From Dehalococcoidia bacterium (lineage in GTDB: Bacteria; Chloroflexota; Dehalococcoidia; GIF9; AB-539-J10), in the NCBI GenBank assembly GCA_021162545.1, contig JAGGYM010000041.1, positions 1 to 48,355 on the forward strand: a stretch of DNA of 48,355 nucleotides, given 5' to 3'. Position numbers and translations under genes: made by a program. Of this stretch, positions 26,052-35,283 are shown piece by piece. The notes under the pieces are model-generated. The model was not told where the DNA came from, ran no database searches, and saw only the letters and a program-made list of their open reading frames with translations. The stretch's first letter is position 1; every line of letters starts with the position of its first letter.

Positions 26052-28220
26052 CTACGAACGACTATCGCGCCTGAAAGGCCCCGAATCTCTTCCCCCCCGA
26101 TTCCTGGGAACAAAGCTCTTCGCTCCCCTGACCGGTTCACGCGGAGAATCTTCAAAGACAGCCTTATGGGACAAATTTATCCTGCCCAAGCTGTCGATCT
26201 CTATCACCTTGACCTTCATCTCCTCACCTATCGCGGCCACATCCTCCACCTTGTCCACCCGATAATCAGCCAGCTCGCTGATATGCACCAGGCCTTCCTT
26301 GCCAGGCAAAATCTCCACCATAACGCCGAAGTTCAACAAGCGGGTTACCTTTCCGGCATAGATATCCTCCACTTTCACTTCCCTCGTCAAATCTTCTATC
26401 ATCTTGATTGCCTTTTGCGCCGATTCCCCATTCTGTGAACCTATAGTCACGCTACCATCATTCTTCACATCTATAGTTGAGCCCGTCTCCTCCGTGATGG
26501 ATCTGATAGTCTTGCCCCCGGGCCCGATAACTAGACCTATCTTGCTCGGGTCGATGGTTATAGTATGCATTCTGGGAGCATAGGGACTGAGCTCTGAACG
26601 GCTGCAGGCAATGGTCTGCGCCATCCTGGCTAATATTTCCAGACGGGCCACACGAGCCTTCTCCAGCGATTCACCCAGAACTTTATCATCCAGCCCCTTG
26701 AGCTTGACATCAAGTTGCAGAGCCGTAATTCCCCTGGCGGTGCCGACTACCTTGAAATCCATGTCTCCATTGGCATCCTCTGCACCCTCAATATCCGTCA
26801 GGACAACGTGTTTCCCTCCCTCCCCCGTAACCAAACCCATGGCTATTCCTGCCACCGGCGCCTTGATAGGCACACCGGCATCCATCAAAGAGAGCGTTGA
26901 AGCACAGGCACTGGCCATAGAACTGCTGCCGTTAGAGCTAAGGACCTCGGAGACCAGACGAATGGTATAAGGAAAATCCACCTCACTGGGCAATATGGGA
27001 ATAAGCGCTCTTTCCACCAGCGCTCCATGTCCTATTTCCCTTCTTCCCGGCGTCCCCATGCGTTTTACTTCTCCCGTGGAGAAGGGAGGAAAATTGTAGT
27101 GGTGCATAAATCGCTTGGTTCCCGCCAGCCCGATGCTATCCAGAGTCTGCTCCTCCCTGGGAGACCCCAGGGTAGCCACACCCAAGACCTGCGTTTCACC
27201 ACGGGCAAACAGTGCCGAGCCATGCGTGCAGGGGAGAAGAGCAACTTCACTGTACAGGGGGCGAATTTCGTCAGCGCGGCGCCCATCTATGTGTCGCTCA
27301 CTACGCAAAATCCTCTCCCTCAACTTCGCTTTGAGATGACTTTCAAAGACACTGTCAATTTCACCTTCTGTGAAAAAACCGCCCAGCTCTTGCCTCGCCC
27401 TGATTCTCAAAGAATCCATTTCCTGATTGCGTTGTTTTTTCACCTCACAACCCAGGACTCCAGACAGCTCACTCTCCAGCAAGGAGTCAATTTGCTTCAC
27501 AAGTTCGGGAGACTCTTCCCTGGACTCGATTTCCCGCTTTTCCCCGACTCGAAATTGTTCCAGCTCTTTCTGGAGATTAATAAGCTCCTGGTTGGCTTCA
27601 TGACCAAATCTAATCGCCTCCAGTATCAAACTCTCGGAGGCCTCATTGGCCCCAGCCTCCACCATCACTATAGCCTCTCTGGTGCTGGCAACAATTACGT
27701 CAAATAAACTATCCTCCACCTGCGGCAACGTGGGATTCAGAACCAGCTTTTCATCTATATAGCCAACGTGCACCGCTGCTATGGGGCCAGAGAACGGTAT
27801 CTCCGACATGGTCAATGCTGCTGAAGCGGCAACTAGAGCACAAACATCGGGGTCATTTTCTCTGTCAGCAGAGAGCACGGCGAGCACGACCTGCATTTCA
27901 TAATTGAACTTCTTGGAAAGGAGCGGCCGGATGCTTCTATCTACGAGGCGACTGGTTAAAATTGCCCCTTCACCGGGACGTCCTTCCCTCCGGAAAAAAC
28001 TGCCTGGAATCTTGCCTGCCGCATATAGCCTTTCCTCATAATTTACGGTTAGGGGCACGAAACCAACGCGCTCCATGGGTTGATCACTAACACAGGCAGT
28101 AGCTAAAACAACGGTGTCTCCATAACGAACGACGACCGCACCGCCTGCCTGCTGTGCCAGCTTCCCGGTTTCAATAGAAAATGTTCTTCCACCTATGGAA
28201 CGATTTAAAGATTGAGCCAT
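26052..28220 (-). CDS. pnp: Polyribonucleotide nucleotidyltransferase
   Basis: 722 residues: two RNase PH-like domains (about 5-145 and 310-540) joined by a helical linker, then a KH domain (DPSKIGLVIGPGGKTIRSI, about 555-610) and an S1 domain (GKVTRLLNFGVMVEILPGKEGLVHISEL, about 625-690), ending in an Arg/Gly-rich tail. FFRREGRPGEGAILTSRLVDRSIRPL is conserved. Phosphorolytic 3'-5' RNA decay in the degradosome. Follows rpsO by 1 base, the classic rpsO-pnp pair. Confidence 0.97.
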   Translation of the reverse strand: MAQSLNRSIGGRTFSIETGKLAQQAGGAVVVRYGDTVVLATACVSDQPMERVGFVPLTVNYEERLYAAGKIPGSFFRREGRPGEGAILTSRLVDRSIRPLLSKKFNYEMQVVLAVLSADRENDPDVCALVAASAALTMSEIPFSGPIAAVHVGYIDEKLVLNPTLPQVEDSLFDVIVASTREAIVMVEAGANEASESLILEAIRFGHEANQELINLQKELEQFRVGEKREIESREESPELVKQIDSLLESELSGVLGCEVKKQRNQEMDSLRIRARQELGGFFTEGEIDSVFESHLKAKLRERILRSERHIDGRRADEIRPLYSEVALLPCTHGSALFARGETQVLGVATLGSPREEQTLDSIGLAGTKRFMHHYNFPPFSTGEVKRMGTPGRREIGHGALVERALIPILPSEVDFPYTIRLVSEVLSSNGSSSMASACASTLSLMDAGVPIKAPVAGIAMGLVTGEGGKHVVLTDIEGAEDANGDMDFKVVGTARGITALQLDVKLKGLDDKVLGESLEKARVARLEILARMAQTIACSRSELSPYAPRMHTITIDPSKIGLVIGPGGKTIRSITEETGSTIDVKNDGSVTIGSQNGESAQKAIKMIEDLTREVKVEDIYAGKVTRLLNFGVMVEILPGKEGLVHISELADYRVDKVEDVAAIGEEMKVKVIEIDSLGRINLSHKAVFEDSPREPVRGAKSFVPRNRGGRDSGPFRRDSRS

Positions 28221-28221
28221 C

Positions 28222-28485
28222 TCATTTCCCCAGTCCCAACTCAGCGACGACGGTCTGATAACTCTCCGGTTTTACCTTCCTGAGATAAGACAGGAAACCC
28301 CTCTGCTTTCCAAGTATCCCGAGCAGTGCATGCCGGGAGTAGCGATCCTGAGGATATAGCTTGAGATGCTCCGTTAAACGATTTAACCGCTCAGTAAGCA
28401 TAGCTACCTGGACTTCCGCTGATCCCGTGTCTCTCTCGTTAATTCTGAATTTCTCTATAATCTCTCTTACTTTTTCTTTCTCCAC
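28222..28485 (-). CDS. rpsO: 30S ribosomal protein S15
   Basis: 87 residues from GTG 28485, set by GAGGAG 7 bases upstream; longer frames add an unrelated N-terminus. FRINERDTGSAEVQVAMLTERLNRLTEHL and DRYSRHALLGILGKQRGFLSYL are diagnostic. Binds 16S rRNA early in 30S assembly. First gene of the rpsO-pnp-dap operon, so lysine-pathway genes share a transcript with ribosome and RNA-decay genes. Confidence 0.96.
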   Translation of the reverse strand: MEKEKVREIIEKFRINERDTGSAEVQVAMLTERLNRLTEHLKLYPQDRYSRHALLGILGKQRGFLSYLRKVKPESYQTVVAELGLGK

Positions 28486-28652
28486 GTATAACTCCTCTAT
28501 TTTAACAGCGCCATCTATGATATCACAGCACAAAATTATTGTATAATTCAGGGCAGAAGAATTCCTAGATAAGCCGCTGTGGCTACTACCGACATGTATC
28601 TCTCATCACATGAAAGTGTATAATTGGCGGATGCGCTGTCGAGTTATCACAG
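28486..28652. other. Divergent gap before rpsO and the mannosidase
   Basis: AT-rich region serving two divergent genes. TATAAT occurs on the plus strand at 28542-28547 and 28619-28624, and TATACAAT on the minus strand opposite, but none has a convincing -35. The rpsO promoter must lie here yet cannot be fixed by eye. Confidence 0.35.
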
Positions 28653-28702
28653 TTGGAAGAACACAGTGACAAATTTTAATCATACGTTGTAAAGGTTACA
28701 AC
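28653..28702 (+). promoter_or_regulatory. Predicted mannosidase promoter with operator dyad
   Basis: TTGGAA (28653-28658), 16-base spacer, TTTAAT (28675-28680, 5 of 6). Right at the expected start site lies a perfect dyad GTTGTAA-AGG-TTACAAC (28686-28702). Its half-sites resemble those of LacI-type sugar regulators (TTGTAA..TTACAA), but the centre is 3 bases, not the usual 1-2. No regulator gene is nearby. Confidence 0.5.
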
Positions 28703-28723
28703 CAGAAAAAACAAGAGCATTAA

Positions 28724-31237
28724 ATGAAGAAAATATTTCTGGTGCCCCATACCCACTATGATGTCGCCTGGGCATTTTCCAAGGAGGATTACTTCCAGAT
28801 AAACGAAGGCATTCTGGAGGCCGTGCTGAAGTTGATGAAAGAAGACTCCGAATTTAAGTTCTGTCTGGAACAGACCTTCTTGCTGGAAGAGATGGAGAGA
28901 AGAAATCCGGAGCTCTGGCTTGGCTTGAAGGAGATGATAAAGCAGGGAAGGCTTGAAATAGTTGACGGGCAGTATCTTATGCCAGACACCATGCTTCCAG
29001 GTGGAGAAGTACTGGTAAGGGAAATTCTCTTTGGTAAAAGATATTGTGAGGAGAAATTCGGGGTTGAGGTGCCTGTTGCCTGGGCCGCTGACAGCTTCGG
29101 CATGAATGCGCAGCTTCCCCAGATCTATCAGAAAGCTGGCTACAAGTGGCTGGCATTTAGAAGGGGTGCGAAGGCGGAGATAATGCAGAGCGAGTTTATC
29201 TGGGAAGGACTGGACGGGTCAACCATCCTGACGCACTGGATGCCCCTGGGATACAGAGCGGGTCTCTTTCTGGATAAGCTGGAAGAATCTTTCACTGCGC
29301 TTGATAAATATGCTGCCACCCACTGCATCCTGATGCCCTGTGGCAGCGGTTCAATGCCCATTCAGCCGGAAATCCCCCGCGCGGTGAAAGAATGGAACAA
29401 AGGCCACCCCGATATTGAGATGAATATAGCTACCCCGGGAGAGTTCTTTCGCAGCCTGGAGAAAGAGGAAAAGAGGTTCGAGGTCGTGGAGGGGGAACTA
29501 TTCGATGATGAGCTCGCAGAGGTATTTCCTCAGGTATGTACCAGCCGCTTGTGGCTCTTGCAGAGTGCCAGAGAGTGCGAGGACCTGATTATACGGGCAG
29601 AAGAATACGCTACCTTTGCCTGGTTGCTGGGAGACAAATATCCCTCCGCCGAACTGCGTCAGGCCTGGGAGAAAATCTTATTTGTCGCCTTTCACGACAT
29701 CATTACGGGCTGCGGGGTTGACGAAATCTATGGAGAGGTGCGGGAGATATTTAGTCTCCTCAAAGATAAGCTCTCCTCCATGTTGAGCCACTCGTTAGAT
29801 TATATCGCCAGCAGGGTCAATACTGGGGGTAATGCTGTTGTGGTGTTCAATCCTCTCCCCTGGCGGATGAGAAACTGGGCTGAAGTGGACCTGAAGCCAC
29901 CTGCGGGCTGGAAAGAAGAAATCGGGTTGAAAGGCGAGCATGAGGCAATAGATGTTCAGCTTGTTAAAGTAAAGAGGGATGGAGAAGGCAAAATTGGCCA
30001 GGTAAGGCTGGGCTTTGCTGTCGATGCGCCTCCTATGGGCTACAAGGCGTATGAAATGGTGTCTGCAAGTAAGGTAATCAAAGAAGGAATAAGAGTTGAG
30101 AGAGGATGTGTAGAAACTCCCTTCTTCAAGGTGATTGTAAACAAAGAAAACGGAATCCTCAGCGTTTTCGACAGGCAAGGAGAACTCCTGCTTGAGGGGA
30201 ATGAGCTCTTTATCGATGATGAGATAGGCGACCTTTACCATCACCGTTCCAGGTTCGGCGACTTGATAAAAAGCGAATCTGGAGAGGGCCTTGAATACGG
30301 AAGCTTCAAGCCCAGGAGTTTTCATATAGAAGAGGGCATGCTGCAAACGAAGTTAGTCTTTGAGAGCGAGTATTACTGTCTCACGTGGCCTTACAGATTG
30401 AAGGAAAGGTTTCCCCCTTCGCTGTATAAGTACAAGATGCTGGATGTTCGCAAGGAAGTCCTGGTTTACCGGGACATCCCGCGGATCGATTTCATCACCA
30501 GGGTCGATAATAAACATCCCAATATACGACTCAGTGTGAAGTTCGATGCCAAAATAGAGAGGAAAGTTTACTCCCGCGAGACGCAGTTCGGGGTTGTTTC
30601 CGAGCCTACGGAATACTGCAACAGGGTAACGGGAACCAGGTCTTCAGGCATTCCCAATTTCCTCAGCTGGTTTGACTTGAGCAACGGGACCAGAGGGATA
30701 ACTTTTATGAACAGAGGACTGCCGGCGAACACAATAGATGGAAGTGCCGTTTATATCAGGCTTTTTAGAAGCGTGTATGGACTCTCTGCCGATGGAAAGG
30801 CAGGTCCTTTAGTTCCTACCCCCGATGCCCTGGAACTCAGGCCATATACCTTTGAATATGCCATTTACCTGCACGACGGTGACTGGCGACAAGCCAGTGC
30901 GTACAAACAGGCTCAGTGCTTCCGTCACCTGCCCCAATGCATTCAGGCAAACTCTCAAGGGAAACTACCGGGCGAATTCTCTTTCTTAAAGCTCTACCCT
31001 GATAACCTCGTCCTCTCGACGTTTAAAAAGGCCGAAGATAGCGACGAGGCAATATTAAGATTCTTCGAGACGAGGGGAGAAGCGACTCTGGCAGAAATTG
31101 AGCTGTTCAGGGAAATAAGGAGGGCAGTAGTTGTTAACTTGCTTGAAAGGGAAGAGCGCGAGCTTGTGCCAGAGCACAATAAGTTGACGCTGAAAGTCAA
31201 GCCTTTCGAGATAGTAACCCTGAAGCTCACGCTTTAG
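28724..31237 (+). CDS. Alpha-mannosidase, glycoside hydrolase family 38
   Basis: 837 residues, no signal peptide, so cytoplasmic. N-terminal catalytic domain: zinc-site HTHYDVAW (H11 and D13), nucleophile D123 in AADSFGMNAQLPQI, and the later zinc His in AFHDIITGCGVDEIY (about 325); then the middle helical and C-terminal GH38C beta domains. Removes alpha-mannose from oligosaccharides or glycoconjugates; the exact linkage is unknown. Ribosome site is poor (A-rich leader). It interrupts otherwise housekeeping genes, is flanked by its own promoter and dyad, and may be a later arrival, though base composition looks similar. Confidence 0.9.
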   Translation: MKKIFLVPHTHYDVAWAFSKEDYFQINEGILEAVLKLMKEDSEFKFCLEQTFLLEEMERRNPELWLGLKEMIKQGRLEIVDGQYLMPDTMLPGGEVLVREILFGKRYCEEKFGVEVPVAWAADSFGMNAQLPQIYQKAGYKWLAFRRGAKAEIMQSEFIWEGLDGSTILTHWMPLGYRAGLFLDKLEESFTALDKYAATHCILMPCGSGSMPIQPEIPRAVKEWNKGHPDIEMNIATPGEFFRSLEKEEKRFEVVEGELFDDELAEVFPQVCTSRLWLLQSARECEDLIIRAEEYATFAWLLGDKYPSAELRQAWEKILFVAFHDIITGCGVDEIYGEVREIFSLLKDKLSSMLSHSLDYIASRVNTGGNAVVVFNPLPWRMRNWAEVDLKPPAGWKEEIGLKGEHEAIDVQLVKVKRDGEGKIGQVRLGFAVDAPPMGYKAYEMVSASKVIKEGIRVERGCVETPFFKVIVNKENGILSVFDRQGELLLEGNELFIDDEIGDLYHHRSRFGDLIKSESGEGLEYGSFKPRSFHIEEGMLQTKLVFESEYYCLTWPYRLKERFPPSLYKYKMLDVRKEVLVYRDIPRIDFITRVDNKHPNIRLSVKFDAKIERKVYSRETQFGVVSEPTEYCNRVTGTRSSGIPNFLSWFDLSNGTRGITFMNRGLPANTIDGSAVYIRLFRSVYGLSADGKAGPLVPTPDALELRPYTFEYAIYLHDGDWRQASAYKQAQCFRHLPQCIQANSQGKLPGEFSFLKLYPDNLVLSTFKKAEDSDEAILRFFETRGEATLAEIELFREIRRAVVVNLLEREERELVPEHNKLTLKVKPFEIVTLKLTL

Positions 31238-31250
31238 CTGATACAATTTC

Positions 31251-31280
31251 TTGACGCATTGAATTTGGCGATGTTAGACT
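31251..31280 (+). promoter_or_regulatory. Predicted nadK promoter
   Basis: TTGACG (31251-31256, 5 of 6), 18-base spacer, TAGACT (31275-31280, 4 of 6). The expected start site falls within a few bases of the TTG 31285 / GTG 31291 candidates, suggesting little or no leader. Confidence 0.45.
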
Positions 31281-31290
31281 TGGTTTGTTC

Positions 31291-32109
31291 GTGAATCGTG
31301 CTGGCATTCTGTATCATCCCCTTTTAGAAGAAGCTTTGGAGCTGACAGATAAGCTGAAAGGCTCGTTGGCTGCAGAGGGAATTTCTTCCTGGCAATGCTC
31401 GGCCTGGGATGAAGATAAAGCTGGCCCCCAGGTAGCTGATTCGAATTTAATCTTCAGCATCGGCGGAGATGGCACTATTATTCATGTTGCCCATGTATCA
31501 GCTCCTTTCGAGGTGCCCATTCTGGGAGTGAATTTGGGCAGGGTGGGTTTTATCACCGAGATGGATGCTGATGAACTGTTGCTGGGGTTATCAAATCTGG
31601 TTAGAGAAGGCGGATGGGTTGAGGAAAGGGCTATGCTTGAAGCCAAAACTGATGGCAGAAGGTTTCATGCGTTGAACGATGTGGTGTTGCGAACTACTAC
31701 CGGCAGGTTAATTAACATAGAGGTTGAGATCGATGGCGGCACACTGGCTCCCTATCGCGCTGACGGGATTATCGTTGCTACGGCGACGGGGAGTACCGCT
31801 TACTCTCTGGCATCCGGAGGGCCGATCCTGAATCCACAGTCCAGGGAAATCGTCCTTCAGCCAGTTGCCTGCCATCTGGGACTGAATCACTCTCTGGTCC
31901 TGCTGCCACAGAGCAGCGTTACGCTTAAAGTTGCCGATGGAGATAAGGCAATGCTCAGCATCGACGGGCAATTCAATCTACCCTTGACGAGGGGACAGGA
32001 TGTCATGGTAAAGCGCAGTCCCTATTCAACTCGCTTTCTCAGAATAGGCGGACAAGCTTACTTCTACAGTTCTCTGTGGCAAAAACTCCAGAATAAAAAA
32101 GCGGTATAA
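31291..32109 (+). CDS. nadK: NAD kinase
   Basis: 272 residues from GTG 31291 (MNRAGILYHP fits the family); TTG 31285 is in frame two codons earlier. Phosphorylates NAD+ to NADP+. The GGDGT motif is at 58-62, followed by GVNLGRVGFITE, NDVVLRT, YRADGIIVATATGSTAYSLASGGPIL and the C-terminal TLKVADGDKAMLSIDG. No ribosome site is evident. Next gene starts 5 bases after the stop. Confidence 0.95.
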   Translation: MNRAGILYHPLLEEALELTDKLKGSLAAEGISSWQCSAWDEDKAGPQVADSNLIFSIGGDGTIIHVAHVSAPFEVPILGVNLGRVGFITEMDADELLLGLSNLVREGGWVEERAMLEAKTDGRRFHALNDVVLRTTTGRLINIEVEIDGGTLAPYRADGIIVATATGSTAYSLASGGPILNPQSREIVLQPVACHLGLNHSLVLLPQSSVTLKVADGDKAMLSIDGQFNLPLTRGQDVMVKRSPYSTRFLRIGGQAYFYSSLWQKLQNKKAV

Positions 32110-32114
32110 ATGAT

Positions 32115-32576
32115 ATGAAAATTGACAGAGCAAAAATAACCGATGCCAGTTCAATACACAAGATGGTCAATCACTTTGCAGGTAAGGGAGAGATGCTTCC
32201 TCGCGCTCTGAGCGACATTTACGAGAATATCAGGGATTACTTCGTTATCAGGGATGATGAGTACGGGGTTGTCGGCTGTGCTGCGCTGCACGTAAACTGG
32301 ATTGACCTGGCTGAGATAAGGTCGCTGGCAGTGGAGGAAAAGAGCCAGAACAAGGGAGGAGGATCATCACTCGTTGATGCCTGTCTTAAGGAATCTGAAG
32401 AGCTGGGCATATCCAGAGTTTTTTGCCTCACTCGCAGGCCTGCTTTTTTCCAGAGTTGTGGTTTTGTGATGGTCGATAAAAAGGAGTTGCCCCATAAGGT
32501 GTGGGCAGAATGCTATCGTTGCCCCCTGTTCCCCGACTGCGATGAGGTTGCCCTCATGCATGGGATGGAAGAATAA
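32115..32576 (+). CDS. ArgA-like GNAT acetyltransferase (short N-acetylglutamate synthase type)
   Basis: 153 residues, a GNAT fold: IRDDEYGVVGCAALHV (beta strands), EIRSLAVEEKSQNKGGGSSLVDACL (acetyl-CoA loop; the usual QGxG is QNKGGG), and a C-terminal KVWAECYRCPLFPDCDEVAL with four cysteines that is typical of the short ArgA group (COG1246). Probably acetylates glutamate for arginine synthesis, but other amino acids are possible. Lies between nadK and a NUDIX gene with gaps of 5 bases each. Confidence 0.78.
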   Translation: MKIDRAKITDASSIHKMVNHFAGKGEMLPRALSDIYENIRDYFVIRDDEYGVVGCAALHVNWIDLAEIRSLAVEEKSQNKGGGSSLVDACLKESEELGISRVFCLTRRPAFFQSCGFVMVDKKELPHKVWAECYRCPLFPDCDEVALMHGMEE

Positions 32577-32581
32577 AAATC

Positions 32582-33130
32582 ATGTCACCCCCGGAGAAGC
32601 TCGCTTCCCGACGGCAAATCTACCAGGGGCGGTCGGTGAATTTGCACGTTGATACCGTGGAAAAAATTGGCGGGAAGATAACCACCAGGGAAGTTGTGGA
32701 GCATGGCGAGTGTATCGTTGCCGTTGCCGTCGATAACCAGGAAAAAGTTCTCCTGGTGCACCAGTTTCGCTACCCCGTGGGAAAATTTCTGCTGGAGCTT
32801 CCTGCTGGAGGCATCGACCCCGGCGAAAAACCTCTTGATGCGCTCTACCGTGAATTGCAGGAGGAAATTGGCTATCTGCCGCACAGGGTAACAAAAATGG
32901 GAGGTTTCTATTCCATTCCGGGTTATGGCACAGAGTACCTGCATTGCTACCTGGCAACTGACCTCGTGCCCAGCCGCCTTATAGCTGAGGATACCGCAGG
33001 CATAGAGGTTATCCCACTTGGCAGGGAGCAGGTACTGCAGCATATCGCATCAGGCAGAATCTGTGATGCCAAAAGTATCGCCGCCTTGCTCACCTATTTC
33101 TTTGTAAATCTTTTGCCTCCTCATCCATAG
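32582..33130 (+). CDS. NUDIX hydrolase, ADP-ribose pyrophosphatase type
   Basis: 182 residues. Complete Nudix box GGIDPGEKPLDALYRELQEEIGY (G-x5-E-x7-REuxEExGu). The preceding VLLVHQFRYPVGKFLLELPAGG and following GGFYSIPGYGTEYLHCYLA match the ADP-ribose/NDP-sugar branch (NudF-like). Likely cleaves ADP-ribose to AMP and ribose-5-phosphate, which suits a position in an NAD-related group with nadK. Its end overlaps the convergent next gene by 41 bases. Confidence 0.9.
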   Translation: MSPPEKLASRRQIYQGRSVNLHVDTVEKIGGKITTREVVEHGECIVAVAVDNQEKVLLVHQFRYPVGKFLLELPAGGIDPGEKPLDALYRELQEEIGYLPHRVTKMGGFYSIPGYGTEYLHCYLATDLVPSRLIAEDTAGIEVIPLGREQVLQHIASGRICDAKSIAALLTYFFVNLLPPHP

Positions 33131-33755
33131 AGCGTCGCTGACCATATTCCAGTCTGATATCTCTGGCGATCAGGTCCAGTGCATTAAGCAGGTTGCGGCC
33201 TGGAAGGAAATACCGGGTGCGAATTCTCGTGTATCTCCACTTCGGTTCGGGAATGATATCGATGCTTCCCTTGAATGGATTGACCAAAAGCATGTCTTCC
33301 AGCCTGTAATCAAGGTTGAGCCTTTGCGCCAGGGGGCTTGTGCCCTTCCATTCTGCTCCGGTGACTTTGCCGGCGAATAGCCCTTCCTTCTTTTTCTTCA
33401 ATCTGACTTTGCCCCCCTGTTTTTTGTCCACCAGCTTCGGGCTCTCTACCAGGTAGTCAAGGAAATAGTTCACTCCATATTGAGTGGCTACGCTGATAAC
33501 GTTAACGAGGTTTATGTTGGAATTTTCCAGAGTGATAAGCCCCTCAGATTTTTGTCCCGTGCCACGACCGATATCCCTTTTCTCTTTTTGCTCGTCTCTT
33601 CCTGCCAAAGATACCTGTAACCCCAGTCCTTTGAAGTGTTGATAGAACTCCTCTTGTTTTTGCGGCCCGCTTTTCTTTCTCTGCCGTAGAGCTATGACCG
33701 TGCCAACGATGGCAATAACGACGAATAAAATGCTGGAAAGGGATGACCATTCCAT
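33090..33755 (-). CDS. Unknown membrane-anchored protein
   Basis: 221 residues. One N-terminal transmembrane helix (about 8-24, SILFVVIAIVGTVIAL) is followed by a basic RQRKKSG, so the remainder should be cytoplasmic. The soluble part has ITLENSNINLVNVISVATQYGVNYFLDYLVESPK, then a Lys-rich stretch (about 110-125) and a C-terminal domain. I do not recognise the family. It overlaps the 3' end of the NUDIX gene tail to tail; AGAGGTG precedes ATG 33755. Confidence 0.65.
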   Translation of the reverse strand: MEWSSLSSILFVVIAIVGTVIALRQRKKSGPQKQEEFYQHFKGLGLQVSLAGRDEQKEKRDIGRGTGQKSEGLITLENSNINLVNVISVATQYGVNYFLDYLVESPKLVDKKQGGKVRLKKKKEGLFAGKVTGAEWKGTSPLAQRLNLDYRLEDMLLVNPFKGSIDIIPEPKWRYTRIRTRYFLPGRNLLNALDLIARDIRLEYGQRRSMDEEAKDLQRNR

Positions 33756-34065
33756 GTCAGCTTAGCACCTCTTCAGGTAATTTCCTTCCTCGAACATTCG
33801 CATTCCTTCTACACTTTCTCAACTGCATTTTACTACAGTTCACTCCTTTTTTAGTATTTCCATGTGCGGGCAAACCAACTGGAAAACGCCGCCGCGCGTC
33901 CCGGAGAACAATTACAAAGATATTGCTTCCCTCCGCTGGTTATGGTTTATAATGGAACAGAATATCCAGCATCGGAGCGAGTGCTGGAACGGGTGACGCA
34001 GGAGATGGGTTCGCTTTTATAGCTGTTGTGAGGAAGTTCGCTATCAAAAGCCAGGGGGAGAGGAG
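33756..34065. other. 310-base gap with a possible structured leader
   Basis: No convincing gene. On the plus strand TATAAT (33948-33953) may be the -10 of the HD gene; TTGCTT lies 19 bases upstream. The leader of about 105 bases begins with the hairpin CCAGCA-TCG / CGA-TGCTGG (33966-33987, one bulged base), followed by a G-rich stretch and the ribosome site GGGGGAGAGGAG. Confidence 0.4.
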
Positions 34066-35271
34066 ATGAACATCAGGATAAGCAACGAATTGCTGACGAG
34101 AATTCACGATGCAGCTTACATGCAGAGATGGAACGACCAGATACGCCCGGTGGAGCTGACCGAGCTGGATAAACAGGCACATAAGATGATTATTGCCTAC
34201 ATGCTGGGCAAGTTCGAGGAGGAGAACGGGAAGGGAAACGAAAGATTTAACTGGATAGATATTATCGAAGGTGGGATATTCGAGTTTTTGCAGCGCCTCA
34301 TTCTCACCGATTTGAAGCCGCAGGTTTTTTACCGGATAAAGGAAAACGAAACAGGCTATGCAGAACTGAACGACTGGGTATATCAGGAATTGAAAGAAGC
34401 CATATCTCCACTGGGCGAGGAATTTTGCCGGAGGTACAGGGCGTATTTTCTGAACGCTGCAGATAACATCAACAGGAAAATCTTGGGTGCAGCACATTTC
34501 CATGCTACCAACTGGGAATTTGACATCATCCAGCACGCCAATCCCAGGGGTTACGGCATGGGAGATATAGAAGCGGACCTGCAGGCCCGGCAGGAGGAGT
34601 ACTGTGATGTCAGGGGAGTAAAGGAATTAGCCCTGCATCCACAGCTCAGGAGCTTCGCCAATCTGTGCGGCCTGCTCAGGTTCCAGCTGAGATGGAATCA
34701 CGTATACAGGGTTCCCAAGACATCCGTCCTGGGGCATATGCTTCTCGTCGCAATGGTGTCGTATCTCTTTTCTCTGCAGATAGGAGCATGCCAGAAAAGG
34801 TGCGTCAATAACTACTTCACGGGACTATTTCACGACCTGCCGGAAGCTCTTACCAGGGATATCATCTCGCCCGTGAAGCATTCCGTGCCGGGATTGGACA
34901 GCCTGATAAAAGAGTACGAGAAAGAACAGATGGAGAAAGAAGTATACGGACTGATCCCGGATGACTGGCACAGGGACATGAAGATGTTTACCGAGAACGA
35001 ATTCGAAAGCGTGATAGATATGGATGGCAGGATGGAAGCCATGAGCTCAGACGACATCAGCAGGAATTTTAACCAGGACAGGTTCAATCCCAGGGACGGA
35101 GAGCTCGTCAAGGCGGTGGATACCCTTGCCGCCTTTATGGAGGCCTATCTGGCAGTTAAGAGCGGCATATCATCCCGGGACCTGGAACAGGCCCAGAAAG
35201 ATATAAAGACCGCCTACAGGAGAAAAACCGTAGCGGGCATCAACTTCGGTGAAATATACGCGGGGTTTTAA
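34066..35271 (+). CDS. HD-domain hydrolase, YfbR/HD_3-like
   Basis: 401 residues with a strong GGAGAGGAG ribosome site. The HD domain occupies the second half: LGHMLLVAMVSYLFSL (first His), TGLFHDLPEALTRDIISPVK (the HD pair plus E and D as in 5'-deoxynucleotidases) and a later Asp in AVDTLAAFMEAY (about 370). The N-terminal 200 residues are helical and unassigned; a further HD-like half there may be degenerate. Probably a metal-dependent phosphohydrolase acting on nucleotides; substrate unknown. It ends 12 bases from the convergent isocitrate dehydrogenase gene. Confidence 0.75.
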   Translation: MNIRISNELLTRIHDAAYMQRWNDQIRPVELTELDKQAHKMIIAYMLGKFEEENGKGNERFNWIDIIEGGIFEFLQRLILTDLKPQVFYRIKENETGYAELNDWVYQELKEAISPLGEEFCRRYRAYFLNAADNINRKILGAAHFHATNWEFDIIQHANPRGYGMGDIEADLQARQEEYCDVRGVKELALHPQLRSFANLCGLLRFQLRWNHVYRVPKTSVLGHMLLVAMVSYLFSLQIGACQKRCVNNYFTGLFHDLPEALTRDIISPVKHSVPGLDSLIKEYEKEQMEKEVYGLIPDDWHRDMKMFTENEFESVIDMDGRMEAMSSDDISRNFNQDRFNPRDGELVKAVDTLAAFMEAYLAVKSGISSRDLEQAQKDIKTAYRRKTVAGINFGEIYAGF

Positions 35272-35283
35272 GCGCTCTCTCTA

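Noticed and set aside
26027-26155. A longer dapB frame starting inside pnp.
   Set aside because: The extra N-terminus has no similarity to DapB, and GTG 26026 with AAAGGA directly precedes the dinucleotide-binding motif.
33743-33952. A 69-codon plus-strand frame in the gap before the HD hydrolase.
   Set aside because: No ribosome site, no domain, and it overlaps both the upstream gene and the predicted promoter.
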